From positions 62,001-126,000 of the forward strand of contig NZ_VTKY01000004.1 in NCBI RefSeq assembly GCF_020514095.1: a stretch of DNA of 64,000 nucleotides. The letters are read 5' to 3'. The notes under the pieces were generated by a model. That model ran no database searches. It was not told where the DNA came from and saw only the letters and a list, made by a program, of their open reading frames with translations. Of the stretch, positions 53,760 through 62,705 are shown piece after piece. Position 1 is the stretch's first letter. Every line of letters starts with the position of its first letter. A program made the position numbers and the translations under genes. The DNA is from Synechococcus sp. MU1643. Its GTDB lineage: Bacteria; Cyanobacteriota; Cyanobacteriia; PCC-6307; Cyanobiaceae.

Positions 53760-55345
53760 CAGAGCGTGACCGGGTGTGCTTCCTGGATGCCCTCGATCGC
53801 CGTAATCGTCTGCAGCAAATCTGCTGGGATCGGATCATCGATACTGAGCACCATCACTGCATCTCCGCGAACGATCTTGCGGCCCACCTGCATGGAGGCG
53901 ATGTTGACGTTGTGTTCGCCCAGCAGAGAACCCAAGTGACCAATGATGCCGGGCATGTCCCGGTGTCGGGTGAACAGCATGTGGCTACTGGGCGTCACAT
54001 TGACCGGGAAGGCATCGATGCTGGTGATGCGCAGATCGCCATCGGCAAAGACAGCTCCAGTCACACTGCGGCTGCCCTGATCGCCCCGGGTGGTGATTTG
54101 AAGCGAACCGCCGGCGAAGTCACGGCTGCTCTCATCTTTCACTTCCAGCACCTGAATGCCACGGGCCTTGGCCTCCAAAGAGGCATTCACAAAGTTGATG
54201 CTGTCGCCGAGGCCAGCACTCAATAGTCCTTTCAGAGCGGCAATCACCAGAGGCTGGGAGGGATGGCTGGCGAATTCACCCTGCAACCGCAGTTCCATCT
54301 CCTTCACGTGACCTCCAGCCAGCTGACTGACCAGCAGACCCACGGTCTCGGCGAGCTGGAGATGGGGCTTGAGCCGCTCCATGATCTCGGCGCTGAGGCC
54401 GGGGATGTTGACGGCACTACGGGCCGGCAGACCCAGCAGCACATCACGGATCTGCTCCGCCACGTCAATTGCCACATTTTCCTGGGCCTCTTCCGTTGAT
54501 GCCCCGAGGTGGGGCGTCAGCACCAGACCACGCTCCACCACCCGCAGGGGGGAGTCTTCCGGCAGAGGCTCACTGGCATACACATCAAGGCCGGCACCAG
54601 CGATGACACCGTTATCGATGGCTTCAGCAATCGCGGCCTCATCCACCACGCCGCCACGGGCGCAGTTCACGATGCGCGCCGTGGGCTTCATCGTGCGCAA
54701 CAGCTCCGCATTCACCAGGTTCTCGGTGTCCTTGGTGCGCGGGATATGCAGGGTGACGTAGTCGGCGGTGCGGAACAGCTCATCAAGCTCCAGAAGCTTC
54801 ACCTGCATCCGTTGGGCGCGATCAGTTGCGATGAACGGGTCATAGGCGATCACCTCCATGCCCATGGCCTGGGCGACACGGGAGACATGGGAACCAATCT
54901 TGCCGAGACCCACCACCCCCAGTGTCTTCTTGTAGAGCTCGTTGCCGACGTACTTCTTGCGGTCCCACTTGCCGGCTCGCATGCCGCCATGGGCCTGGGG
55001 AATGTGCCGCGAGAGGGTCAGCATCATGGCCAGAGCGTGCTCCGCTGCAGCGATGGTGTTGCCCTCCGGAGAGTTCACAACCAGCACGCCCCGCTGGGTT
55101 GCAGCAGGGACGTCAACGTTGTCGACGCCGACGCCCGCACGGCCAATAATTTTCAGCCGGCTCGCCGCCGCGATCACTGCTGCGGTCACCTGGGTGCCGG
55201 AACGGATCATCAATGCGTCGTACTCACCGATGATCCCAATCAGCTCCTCCTCCGAAAGGCCGGTGCGCTGATCCACCTGCGCCACTTGGCCAAGGAGGTC
55301 GATCCCGGCCTGGTCGATCGGATCGGAGACAAGAACTTTCGTCAT
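53759..55345 (-). CDS. serA: D-3-phosphoglycerate dehydrogenase
   Basis: First step of serine synthesis from 3-phosphoglycerate. The 528-residue protein has the long-form layout: substrate and NAD domains (residues 1-310) with GVVGLGKIGSHVSRVAQAMG near residue 143 (Rossmann), the Arg-Glu-His catalytic set (NCARGGVVDE near 229, LTPHLGASTEEA near 277), an intervening domain (about 320-450) and a C-terminal ACT domain (about 455-528, HRDMPGIIGHLGSLLGEHNV), which may bind serine. It is divergent from the 55452 gene. Confidence 0.95.
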   Translation of the reverse strand: MTKVLVSDPIDQAGIDLLGQVAQVDQRTGLSEEELIGIIGEYDALMIRSGTQVTAAVIAAASRLKIIGRAGVGVDNVDVPAATQRGVLVVNSPEGNTIAAAEHALAMMLTLSRHIPQAHGGMRAGKWDRKKYVGNELYKKTLGVVGLGKIGSHVSRVAQAMGMEVIAYDPFIATDRAQRMQVKLLELDELFRTADYVTLHIPRTKDTENLVNAELLRTMKPTARIVNCARGGVVDEAAIAEAIDNGVIAGAGLDVYASEPLPEDSPLRVVERGLVLTPHLGASTEEAQENVAIDVAEQIRDVLLGLPARSAVNIPGLSAEIMERLKPHLQLAETVGLLVSQLAGGHVKEMELRLQGEFASHPSQPLVIAALKGLLSAGLGDSINFVNASLEAKARGIQVLEVKDESSRDFAGGSLQITTRGDQGSRSVTGAVFADGDLRITSIDAFPVNVTPSSHMLFTRHRDMPGIIGHLGSLLGEHNVNIASMQVGRKIVRGDAVMVLSIDDPIPADLLQTITAIEGIQEAHPVTL

Positions 55346-55451
55346 CGAAAGGCGCAGAACTGCCGCGGAGAACTGTAGAGATCAACATCCACCACCCCCT
55401 CCAGTTCGAAGTACAGGGTTCAGAATTCAGCGCATTGGATCTGAATGCCCC

Positions 55452-55952
55452 ATGCCCGTCTGTGTGATGGTGATGGCCGACGCTTCCGCGGCTGAAGGCC
55501 TGACCCAGCGGCTCCGGGACACCGATCTGCCGTTGTTGAAGTGCCTGACGATCTCCCCGAATGGGGATGCCATCGACAAGGTCCCACTGCTGAACCCAAA
55601 CCTGACCCGCCAGCAGCGGCAGCGGGGCATGGCCAGGTGGCTGATGCCTTTTGGTTTCCTCGCAGGGGTCACCTTCACCAAGATCACCACCCTCACCACC
55701 TTCGCCAGCTTTGGCCCCTGGGGTGAAACCCTGATCGGCGGCCTGCTGGGCATGGGCTCCGGCCTAATGGGGAGCTACGCCGCAGCCGCAAGCGTGGATT
55801 CAGACAACGATGCAGGCGTGCGGATCCTGCGCAACCGCCGCGACGAAGGACGCTGGTTGGTGCTGCTAGAAACCCCCAATGGGATCGAAGCCCCCTGGCA
55901 GGTGATTCAAAAGTCGCGGCCACAGCAAGTGGTTCGCCTCGACGACCTGTGA
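55452..55952 (+). CDS. Conserved membrane hypothetical protein
   Basis: A 166-residue protein starting MPVCVMVMADASAAEGLTQR. The soluble N-terminal part is followed by two hydrophobic segments (about residues 60-80 and 88-112, FGPWGETLIGGLLGMGSGLM) and a polar C-terminal domain (residues 115-166, GRWLVLLETPNGIEAPWQVI). It resembles proteins that sit next to the photosystem II S4 gene in cyanobacteria. Its stop overlaps the next start by four bases. No function is known to me. Confidence 0.8.
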   Translation: MPVCVMVMADASAAEGLTQRLRDTDLPLLKCLTISPNGDAIDKVPLLNPNLTRQQRQRGMARWLMPFGFLAGVTFTKITTLTTFASFGPWGETLIGGLLGMGSGLMGSYAAAASVDSDNDAGVRILRNRRDEGRWLVLLETPNGIEAPWQVIQKSRPQQVVRLDDL

Positions 55953-56728
55953 TGCTCCCTCGGGAGGATCTGCTGGCAGGGGCCCAGAACCCGGAAGGCT
56001 TAACGGTGCTGCTCGATCTGGCGGAGCAGGTTCTGCGCACCTGGCAACCGGCCTGGAGTCCCTTCCTCAGCGCGCCACTGCGCGAAGAAGCCTTGGCTCG
56101 ACTGGGCAGCCTTAGTGAATTGATCTGGATGAGTGATGGCGGCTATGCAGGCGCAGAGCGCCATCGCCTGCTGTGCCATCGTCACGATGACAGCCCCGAT
56201 TCAGAGCCCCCCGTTCAAGGCCTGCTGATCGAAGGTAATTTCCTTTTCGATCCCCTCTCCCCTGACGACCTGCGCGAAGCGTTGCAGGCCATGGGGGTCG
56301 AAGCAGACAGCATCGGCGATCTCTGGGTGCGGGGCGATCGCGGCGGGCAAGGGATCTGCACCCCCAGTGCTGCCGATGCCCTGCATGGCCGCCTGGGTGC
56401 CGTGCGCGAGGTGGAGATTCGCTGCGAATCCCGTCCTTTGGAGCAGTTGCAGCACCCTGTGCAACGCAGCATTCGCACTCTGAAAACGGTGGAGGCCTCC
56501 TGTCGCCTAGACGCGATTGCATCAGCCGGATTCGGCCTGTCCCGAGCCAAGATCGTGACCCACGTCAAAGCTGGGCGACTACGGCTCAATTGGGGCAACG
56601 TGCGTCAAGCCAGCCGTGAACTCGTGGTTGGCGACCGGCTGCAGCTGCAGGATCGAGGCTCTGTGGAGGTGCTCTCGCTCACCCACACCAAACGGGAACG
56701 CTGGCGCGTTGAACTGCGCCGCAGTTGA
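55949..56728 (+). CDS. Photosystem II S4-domain protein (YlmH-like)
   Basis: A 259-residue protein of the family annotated in cyanobacteria and plants as 'photosystem II S4 domain protein', related to YlmH. An N-terminal domain with MLPREDLLAGAQNPEGLTVL and a middle part with GDLWVRGDRGGQGICTPSAA (about residues 125-144) lead to a C-terminal S4 RNA-binding domain (about 180-250, RLDAIASAGFGLSRAKIVTH and KAGRLRLNWGNV). An RNA-binding role linked to ribosomes or photosynthesis is assumed from the family. The start overlaps the upstream stop (ATGA). Confidence 0.88.
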   Translation: MMLPREDLLAGAQNPEGLTVLLDLAEQVLRTWQPAWSPFLSAPLREEALARLGSLSELIWMSDGGYAGAERHRLLCHRHDDSPDSEPPVQGLLIEGNFLFDPLSPDDLREALQAMGVEADSIGDLWVRGDRGGQGICTPSAADALHGRLGAVREVEIRCESRPLEQLQHPVQRSIRTLKTVEASCRLDAIASAGFGLSRAKIVTHVKAGRLRLNWGNVRQASRELVVGDRLQLQDRGSVEVLSLTHTKRERWRVELRRS

Positions 56729-56802
56729 GTTAGGCCCCCCGCCGGCTGCTACTGTTCAGCCTCGGTCGATGAAATCACAAGATTTCAACTTGACCTATGG
56801 AC

Positions 56803-56874
56803 GGGCGATTAGCTCAGGGGTAGAGCACTACATTGACATTGTAGGAGTCACTGGTTCAAATCCAGTATCGCCCA
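56803..56874 (+). tRNA. tRNA-Val (anticodon GAC)
   Basis: A 72-base cloverleaf. The acceptor GGGCGAT pairs with ATCGCCC, the D arm is GCTCAGGGGTAGAGC, the anticodon arm CTACA-TTGACAT-TGTAG carries GAC, and the T arm is CTGG-TTCAAAT-CCAG. The discriminator is A. Confidence 0.95.
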
Positions 56875-56916
56875 CTTTCCCAGTTGGGACTGCGTTTTCG
56901 GACTTCAGACCTTGCG

Positions 56917-58302
56917 ATGACACGCACGATTGTCGTTGGCATGGGTCGCTCAGGTTTAGGGGCTGCTCGTCTGCTCAAGCAGCAAAATCGCGACGTTGTT
57001 GTTTTCGAACGGGGAGATAACGAAGCCCTCCAACACACGTCGAAATCACTCACCGAAGAAGGCATTCAGGTGGTTTTGGGGCAGCCCCTGAACCTGGAGA
57101 GCTTCAACGCCTGGCGAGAGGACCTGGACGCTGTGGTGATCGGCCCTGGAATTCCCTGGGATCACCCAACCCTGATCCAACTGCGATCCGAAGGCGTCCC
57201 AGTGCGCAGCGAGATGGATCTGGCCTGGGATGCCCTTCAGCAGATCCCCTGGATCGGCATCACAGGAACCAACGGCAAAACCACAGTCACGCATCTGCTC
57301 AGCCACGTGTTGGAGGCCTCAGGCCTCAGGGCACCGATGGGGGGAAACATGGGCCTATCCGCGGCTGAACTGGCCCACCAAATCGGCTCAGGCGCCGCTC
57401 CCCCGCCGGATTGGCTCGTCATGGAACTGAGCAGTTACCAGATTGAGGCGGCGCCCGCTGTGGCACCCAAGATCGGTATCTGGACCACGCTGACCCCAGA
57501 CCATCTCGAGCGCCACGGCAGCCTGGAGGCCTATCGGGCCATCAAACGTGGGCTGCTCGAACGCTCGGAGTACGCACTCTTTAATGCCGATGATCCAGAC
57601 CTGCGCCAGCAACGCAGCAGCTGGGACTGCGGCACCTGGGTGAGCAGTGAGGGAGCTCGTCCGGATGGCCAGCCCGCAGACCTCTGGATTGATGAAGAGG
57701 GCATGGTGCGCAATAACGCCAGCAGATTGTTTGCGGCTGATGCCCTGGCGATGCCGGGTCACCACAACCGCCAAAACCTCTTGCTGGTGACGGCTGCTGC
57801 CTTGGAGGTCGGCCTCTCCCCCCAGCAGATCGCCGACGCCTTGCGCACGTTTCCGGGCGTGCCGCACCGCCTTGAACACTTGGGAACTTTGGCGGGAGCG
57901 AGCGTGTACAACGACAGCAAAGCCACCAATTACGACGCAGCTGAGGTTGGCTTGCGGGCCGTGCAGGAGCCCGCCGTGGTGCTGGCCGGGGGGCAGACCA
58001 AACAGGGCGATGCCAGTGGATGGCTGAAGCAGCTGCACACCAAGGCCTGCTGCCTGATCCTGTTCGGCGCGGGGGCCAACGAGCTGGCCAGCCTCGCCAA
58101 AGCGGCTGGATATCCAGGGGAACTGCTGCAGTGCCAGGAGCTCGAAAGCGCCGTCAGCCTGGCCGCAACGGCCGTGCAGCGGCATCAGGCCTCGTCGCTG
58201 CTGCTGTCACCGGCCTGCGCAAGCTTTGATCAGTACCCGGACTTCGAGGCCAGAGGGGAGCACTTCCGCTCCCTGATCCAACCCCTGCTGAACGTCACCT
58301 GA
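56917..58302 (+). CDS. murD: UDP-N-acetylmuramoylalanine-D-glutamate ligase
   Basis: Adds D-glutamate during peptidoglycan precursor synthesis. The protein has 461 residues from the ATG at 56917 (MTRTIVVGMGRSGLGAARLL). The Mur ligase ATP loop is GITGTNGKTTVTHLLSH near residue 113, and further motifs are MELSSYQIE near 170 and NDSKATNYDAAEVGLRAV near 330. The frame is open upstream to 56884, but the Rossmann start after MTRTIVVG favours the shorter form. It lies 42 bases after tRNA-Val. Confidence 0.95.
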   Translation: MTRTIVVGMGRSGLGAARLLKQQNRDVVVFERGDNEALQHTSKSLTEEGIQVVLGQPLNLESFNAWREDLDAVVIGPGIPWDHPTLIQLRSEGVPVRSEMDLAWDALQQIPWIGITGTNGKTTVTHLLSHVLEASGLRAPMGGNMGLSAAELAHQIGSGAAPPPDWLVMELSSYQIEAAPAVAPKIGIWTTLTPDHLERHGSLEAYRAIKRGLLERSEYALFNADDPDLRQQRSSWDCGTWVSSEGARPDGQPADLWIDEEGMVRNNASRLFAADALAMPGHHNRQNLLLVTAAALEVGLSPQQIADALRTFPGVPHRLEHLGTLAGASVYNDSKATNYDAAEVGLRAVQEPAVVLAGGQTKQGDASGWLKQLHTKACCLILFGAGANELASLAKAAGYPGELLQCQELESAVSLAATAVQRHQASSLLLSPACASFDQYPDFEARGEHFRSLIQPLLNVT

Positions 58303-58345
58303 AACCAAACGATCGCAATTGGATGCGTCTGGGCCTGACGGTCCG

Positions 58346-58834
58346 ATGATGGGGCGAGACAAGCCTTGTGACGTGGCCTTCTGGTTGATGAAAAGCGAAC
58401 CCGACGCGTACGGGATCCATGACCTGCGTCGCGAGGGCAACACACTCTGGGATGGCATTCGCAATTACCAGGCTCGCAATTTCATGCGGACCATGGAGCA
58501 GGGCGACCAGGCGTTCTTTTACCACTCCAATTGCAAACCACCCGGGATCATCGGGCTGATGGAGGTGATGGAGACCAGCCTGGTGGACCCAACCCAGTTT
58601 GATCCGACGGCGAAGTATTACGACCCCAAATCAACCCCTGAAAAACCACGCTGGGACTGCGCACGCCTGCGATTTCTCGGAGAATTCGACGCTCTGCTCA
58701 GCCTCGACCAGCTGCGGGAGCATTACAGCGAAGAGCAGCTGCCCGTGATCAAACGCGGCAACCGGCTCTCGATCCTTCCGGTTCCCACCGATACCGCCAA
58801 CGACCTCCTTTCACGGCTTGGCCAGCTCCACTGA
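58346..58834 (+). CDS. EVE-domain protein (thymocyte nuclear protein 1-like)
   Basis: A 162-residue protein of the EVE domain family, related to PUA-fold readers of modified nucleic acid. It has the family start FWLMKSEPDAYGIHDL, then LWDGIRNYQARNFMRTM near residue 33 and QAFFYHSNCKPPGIIGLMEV near residue 53. The ATG at 58346 or the adjacent ATG at 58349 starts it. The C-terminal DQLREHYSEEQLPVIKRGNR is also typical. The natural ligand is not established. It overlaps the next gene by 17 bases. Confidence 0.9.
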   Translation: MMGRDKPCDVAFWLMKSEPDAYGIHDLRREGNTLWDGIRNYQARNFMRTMEQGDQAFFYHSNCKPPGIIGLMEVMETSLVDPTQFDPTAKYYDPKSTPEKPRWDCARLRFLGEFDALLSLDQLREHYSEEQLPVIKRGNRLSILPVPTDTANDLLSRLGQLH

Positions 58835-59546
58835 GATCCCACTGGTCACCCTGCTGCCAAGGGCCTGGATCGGCTTCAGCCGAGGGCCCTGGCGTTGTGT
58901 TGGCTTCGCAGCACTGGTGTTGATCAGCGCCAGTGGCCCTGCGGTGATCGGTCACGACCTGCGCCTGGCGGGATCCCCGTGGTTGAACCGACTGGGGGAC
59001 CTATCAGTGTTGATCAGCCTGGTGCTTCCCCTCGTGCCTCTCCTGGCCCTGCTGAGGCTGACGGATGGACTACTGCCCGATCGAGGCGACGATCGCCCAC
59101 AGCAGAGCTGGAGACAGCTGCTGCGGCAGGCCTTCACCCTGGTACTGCTTGAGCTGGTTCTCGTGCTGGGAGGCGTCGGATTGATTCAGTCGTTGAGCTG
59201 GATGCTCGGACGCTGGAGCACAGCACTGGCAGGCCTCAGCGTGCTGCTTGGGGGATTGGTACTGCTGAGCTGGCTGTTTAGCCAAACCCTGGCATTACCC
59301 CTACTCGTGCACGAGCGCTGCCGAGCGCTTCAGGCGATGGACCACAGCCGCCAACTGGTGCACCGCAACGGGCTCAAGGTGCTGGCGTTGCTGGGAATGC
59401 TGCTCGGTCTCAATCTTCTAGGGCTGATCGGGGCCACCCTGGGGCTGCTGCTCAGCCTCCCCTTCAGCGCCCTGGTGCTGATGGCCTGCTGCCGGCCTCA
59501 AACCCCATTGGTCAACGATTCCCGGCGGAACATGTTTCCGACATAA
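58818..59546 (+). CDS. Multi-span membrane hypothetical protein
   Basis: A 242-residue protein with five or six hydrophobic spans, including LGDLSVLISLVLPLVPLLAL near residue 59, LVLLELVLVLGGVGLI near 108, LSVLLGGLVLLSWLFSQTLA near 139 and LLGMLLGLNLLGLIGATLGL near 192. I see no transporter signature and cannot name a family, although the layout resembles DUF975-like or glycerophosphodiester-type membrane domains. The start overlaps the EVE gene by 17 bases, and the 3' end overlaps the convergent DUF2811 gene by 49 bases. Confidence 0.72.
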   Translation: MASSTEIPLVTLLPRAWIGFSRGPWRCVGFAALVLISASGPAVIGHDLRLAGSPWLNRLGDLSVLISLVLPLVPLLALLRLTDGLLPDRGDDRPQQSWRQLLRQAFTLVLLELVLVLGGVGLIQSLSWMLGRWSTALAGLSVLLGGLVLLSWLFSQTLALPLLVHERCRALQAMDHSRQLVHRNGLKVLALLGMLLGLNLLGLIGATLGLLLSLPFSALVLMACCRPQTPLVNDSRRNMFPT

Positions 59547-59743
59547 ACCCGGGTGATCTCCCGGGATGCCTGGCCGTTCTGCACCAGAAAGCCGGCAAGA
59601 GCCGCCTGAACCAAACGGTATTGATCCCAGTTCGGGTGCCCCTCGATGAACTGGGTCATGGCCTGCTGAAGGGGCTGCGGCACTTCCGATTGGAAACTCA
59701 CAACACTGGACTCAGCCGCGGCTTGCTCAAGGCCTTCCGGCAT
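59498..59743 (-). CDS. DUF2811 family protein
   Basis: An 81-residue protein. After a variable start (MPEGLEQAAAESSVV) it has the DUF2811 pattern: FQSEVPQPLQQAMTQFIEGH, then PNWDQYRLVQAALAGFLVQN near residues 37-56. The family is small, cyanobacterial and of unknown function; the helical pattern resembles ribbon-helix-helix antitoxins, but I make no such claim. The extra C-terminal residues after GQASREITRVYVGNMFRRE overlap the neighbouring membrane gene in antisense orientation (49 bases). Confidence 0.85.
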   Translation of the reverse strand: MPEGLEQAAAESSVVSFQSEVPQPLQQAMTQFIEGHPNWDQYRLVQAALAGFLVQNGQASREITRVYVGNMFRRESLTNGV

Positions 59744-60056
59744 TTTTTCTTTTCGAAACGAACACTAGTTCTCCACACCACAGCTCCACCGTCAAGGACT
59801 ACCCAAACAGAGCCATTCTCATCAATCTCCAGACGAGATTCCAGCCAGGAAGCCACTCCTGCACTGGCTCAACCACCGGCCTAGGCGGATCCGCGCAGCC
59901 TGCCGCCAGCGTCAAGCGAAATCAACAACAACCAAGAGATTTCCACAGCAGCCCACCACAAGGGAGCTCATGCCCCATGGCCTGTGGAAAAGCTGTGCAG
60001 AGCAGCAGGGAAAGGTCGGGAGAAATCAATGACTCAAAAACGATTAGCTGGATTAA
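59744..60056. other. Non-coding stretch with inverted DnaA-box-like sites
   Basis: These 313 bases between DUF2811 and DUF1818 hold no supported gene. They contain TTTCCACAG (59940-59948) and its exact reverse complement CTGTGGAAA (59982-59990). The second, read on the minus strand with one more base, is TTTTCCACA (59991-59983), the form of DnaA box reported in cyanobacteria. A third related site, TTCTCCACA, lies near 59769. dnaN, the usual marker of the cyanobacterial origin, is not in the window, so these are more likely transcriptional or titration sites. Confidence 0.4.
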
Positions 60057-60428
60057 TCAATGCTGTGAGTCCCACAACGTTCTCAACGCCGCAACGACCG
60101 CCGCCGCCACTGGGGCCGGCCATTCCCCCTCCGCAGCACGCCCCTCCAGCGGAGTGAGCAGTATGCGCAGCCCCCATTGGCTGCGATCACCGCTCAAGCA
60201 CCCCCACCAGACGCCTCGATCCAGCTCAAGCTCAATCGATTCCTCTGGCATCAGTTGGTCAACCAGACCCCTGTGCTGCTGCTCCAGGGTCACCACGAGA
60301 TCCACCAGATCTCGCCACTCCGGTTCGGTCAACTCAAACGCCCAGCGTTCTCCTCCTACAAGAAAGCAATATTTGCCGCGGGAGGGATCACGCGACAACC
60401 GCCAACCGTCCCCCTCCTGCTGAATCAC
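60057..60428 (-). CDS. DUF1818 family protein
   Basis: A 123-residue soluble protein of the cyanobacterial DUF1818 family. It begins MIQQEGDGWRLSRDPSRGKY, then CFLVGGERWAFELTEPEWRD, a Leu-rich helix VDLVVTLEQQHRGLVDQLMP, and ends with WGLRILLTPLEGRAAEGEWP and a helical tail. The family is related in fold to small RNA- or DNA-binding (Whirly-like) proteins, according to structural work on a Synechococcus member. The cellular role is unknown. It lies 10 bases after rpoZ on the same strand, so both are probably in one transcript. Confidence 0.88.
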   Translation of the reverse strand: MIQQEGDGWRLSRDPSRGKYCFLVGGERWAFELTEPEWRDLVDLVVTLEQQHRGLVDQLMPEESIELELDRGVWWGCLSGDRSQWGLRILLTPLEGRAAEGEWPAPVAAAVVAALRTLWDSQH

Positions 60429-60438
60429 AGCCGATTGA

Positions 60439-60666
60439 TCAACCAGGCAGCAGATCGGGCTGATCTTGCTCGTCGCTCAATTCCACGATGGCCCGCTGCA
60501 CAGGCTTGACGCTGGACTCTTCCAGCAGGCCATCAAAGTCGTCAAAGCGGCGCTGTTTGGCCCGGAAGGCAATCCGCACCGTCGTCAGATAACGGTTGCT
60601 TGATTGTCGAATCAAGCTTTCGCCACGCTTGGCGAGATCTGTGGAATCAACTCCGGCCGAAAGCAC
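60439..60666 (-). CDS. rpoZ: DNA-directed RNA polymerase omega subunit
   Basis: A 75-residue cyanobacterial omega subunit that helps assemble RNA polymerase. It starts [20 protein letters not shown], then [20 protein letters not shown] and the acidic end [15 protein letters not shown]. The conserved [11 protein letters not shown] segment corresponds to the core omega motif. DUF1818 follows and another hypothetical gene precedes it. Confidence 0.94.
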   Translation of the reverse strand: MLSAGVDSTDLAKRGESLIRQSSNRYLTTVRIAFRAKQRRFDDFDGLLEESSVKPVQRAIVELSDEQDQPDLLPG

Positions 60667-60709
60667 AGGCTTCTTTAATCAAACAACTTCAGATTAAGTG
60701 GTGGCCGTC

Positions 60710-60994
60710 TCAGGCCAGCTGATCGGTGTGAAACGGCACGTGCATGGGGTAAGCCCGCTGACGGGACCCTTGAACCCGCAAAACGATCTGGCGTCCCATC
60801 CCCAAGGCCGCCAAGGGCAAGCGCAGATCAGCGACCAAACCACTCAATTCCTCGAGATGCGCATCGTCGATGCACTCGATGCGGATGCTGCCCCAGCTGC
60901 GACGCATGCGACAGCTCCGCAGCGGCTCCAGCCTGTCCTGCAGTTCAGGATCTTCCCGGTAGAAGGAGAAGATCAGCTGTTGCAATCGATCCAT
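60710..60994 (-). CDS. Small conserved hypothetical protein
   Basis: A 94-residue protein from the ATG at 60992-60994 (MDRLQQLIFSFYREDPELQD); the frame is open for eight more codons upstream. Basic and acidic patches alternate (LRSCRMRRSWGSIRIECIDD), followed by LSGLVADLRLPLAALGMGR and an end rich in Arg, His and Pro. It is of unknown function. The gene sits just upstream of rpoZ in the same direction. Confidence 0.72.
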   Translation of the reverse strand: MDRLQQLIFSFYREDPELQDRLEPLRSCRMRRSWGSIRIECIDDAHLEELSGLVADLRLPLAALGMGRQIVLRVQGSRQRAYPMHVPFHTDQLA

Positions 60995-61056
60995 CGCCAC
61001 CAGTCCCCCTAGTCTCATCCTGACTTCACCGTGCCCTGAGCACGGTCAGAGATCGC

Positions 61057-62631
61057 GTGGGCGAAGAAAAGCTTCAGCATTCAGACCAACGGGGCGGAAC
61101 ACTCGCCATCGATTTGGGCAGCACCACCACGGTGGTGGCCTATCAAGGGGCCAGATCCGCAACAGCCAATCTGCTGAACCTGCCCGCCATCTGTAGCCGG
61201 GCCGGTGAAATTCCAAGCCTGGTTTGGGAGGCGACGCAACGGCCCCTGATTGGCCGGCAGGTGCTCGAGTCAGGACTCAATGACTCCGTGGACATCCGTC
61301 TGCATCGCGACTTCAAGGGCCGCATCGGTCAAGCGGATGCCCCCGAGCAGCAAGCAGCCCGCTGGGCTGGAGAACAGCTGCTTCAGCAAATCTGGAGCCG
61401 GCTCCCCAGCGATCTCGTGGTCGAGCGGCTGGTGCTGACCGCCCCGGTTGAGTGCTACCGGGCTTATCGCAGCTGGTTGCTGCAGGCCTGCACCACGCTG
61501 CCGGTAGCCGAGATCGCCCTGGTGGATGAACCCACAGCAGCCGCCATGGGTGCCGGCCTTCCAGCTGGTTCCACCCTGCTGGTGGTGGACCTGGGCGGAA
61601 GCACCCTGGATCTGGCCCTGGTGGCTCTGGAAGGAGGGGAAGGTCGTGCCGCGCCGATCGCACAATTGCTACGGCTGGGGGGCCGCAGCCTGGGGGACAA
61701 CAGCCGCCAGATGCTGCGCACAGCCAAGGTCCTAGGCAAGGCGGGGCTGCGCCTCGGGGGCCGTGACATCGATCGCTGGATTGTGGACCGCTGTTGCCCG
61801 GGACAACCCGCCAGCGCCCCTCTACTCAATGCCGCCGAACGACTCAAATGCCGGCTGAGTGACACCGCTTTGCCCGAACGCGAGCCCCTGATGGAATTGG
61901 CGGTGGATGAGCAGGAGCATGTTCTCCGTCTGTCGCGCAGCGAACTCAACACTCTGCTGATGGAGCGCGGCTTCGGAGACGCGCTCGAACACCTGCTGGA
62001 GACCTGTCTCGCCGGCGGTCGCCGCAACAGCTGCAGCCTTGAGGATCTGGAGGGCGTTGTGGCCGTCGGAGGCGGTGCCCAGCTGCCTCTCCTGCGCCAA
62101 TGGCTCACCGAGCACACAGCGCCAGCCCCTTTACTCACACCGCCACCGGTTGAAGCCGTGGCCCTGGGTGCGCTTCAACTCACCCCTGGGGTTTCCATTC
62201 GGGATGTGCTGCAACACGGCGTTTCCCTCCGCTTCTGGGATCAGCGCAGCAACAGCCACCGCTGGCATCCCCTCTTCGTGGCCGGTCAACCCTGGCCAAG
62301 CCCAGCCCCCCTGGAGCTCGTAGTGGCCGCCAGCCGGACTGGCCAACGCAGCTTGGAGCTGGTGCTGGGGGAACCCATCCCCCAAGGGAGCCACGGTGTG
62401 ATCTTTGTCGATGGTTTACCGACCCTGCAGGAGCAGACCGCCGGAGAGGTCTCCCACAAGCCCTGGCCGGGCGGCGAGCTGGTGCTACCCCTAGAATTCG
62501 CCGCGGAACAGGGCGAAGACTGCCTGCGGCTGCGCTGGAGCATCGGCAAGGAAGCGCAGCTTCAGCTGGAAATCAACGATTTGCGCACCGGACGGACGTG
62601 GTCCCACCCAACGCTGGGGGCCGTCCGATAA
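61057..62631 (+). CDS. Hsp70-family protein (DnaK-like, without helical lid)
   Basis: A 524-residue protein starting at GTG. The ATPase domain is recognisable: phosphate loop LAIDLGSTTTVVAYQG near residue 10, connect-1-like VDEPTAAAMGAGLPAG near residue 156, LVVDLGGSTLDLALVALEGG near 174 and GVVAVGGGAQLPLLRQWL near 331. A beta-sandwich-like substrate-binding part follows (about residues 385-520), but the alpha-helical lid of DnaK is missing and no EEVD-type end is present. It is divergent from the small gene at 60710. It probably is a specialised Hsp70 whose clients are unknown; a membrane-anchored neighbour lies downstream. Confidence 0.9.
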   Translation: MGEEKLQHSDQRGGTLAIDLGSTTTVVAYQGARSATANLLNLPAICSRAGEIPSLVWEATQRPLIGRQVLESGLNDSVDIRLHRDFKGRIGQADAPEQQAARWAGEQLLQQIWSRLPSDLVVERLVLTAPVECYRAYRSWLLQACTTLPVAEIALVDEPTAAAMGAGLPAGSTLLVVDLGGSTLDLALVALEGGEGRAAPIAQLLRLGGRSLGDNSRQMLRTAKVLGKAGLRLGGRDIDRWIVDRCCPGQPASAPLLNAAERLKCRLSDTALPEREPLMELAVDEQEHVLRLSRSELNTLLMERGFGDALEHLLETCLAGGRRNSCSLEDLEGVVAVGGGAQLPLLRQWLTEHTAPAPLLTPPPVEAVALGALQLTPGVSIRDVLQHGVSLRFWDQRSNSHRWHPLFVAGQPWPSPAPLELVVAASRTGQRSLELVLGEPIPQGSHGVIFVDGLPTLQEQTAGEVSHKPWPGGELVLPLEFAAEQGEDCLRLRWSIGKEAQLQLEINDLRTGRTWSHPTLGAVR

Positions 62632-62705
62632 GACGTCCGTCCACAGGCCCTTGGAACGGGAGCTGTCACTCCATAGAACAGAACCAATGTTCAGCTCCAC
62701 CCTTC

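Noticed and set aside
54509-55378. 289-codon plus-strand frame opposite serA
   Set aside because: The serA motifs are intact on the minus strand; the antisense frame has typical shadow composition (His, Arg, Gln rich).
59498-59743. DUF2811 gene as part of a toxin-antitoxin pair
   Set aside because: The neighbour is a multi-span membrane protein in convergent orientation, with no toxin-like partner.
59940-59991. Chromosomal replication origin at the DnaA-box-like pair
   Set aside because: No dnaN or dnaA nearby, only two or three boxes, and no clear AT-rich unwinding region.
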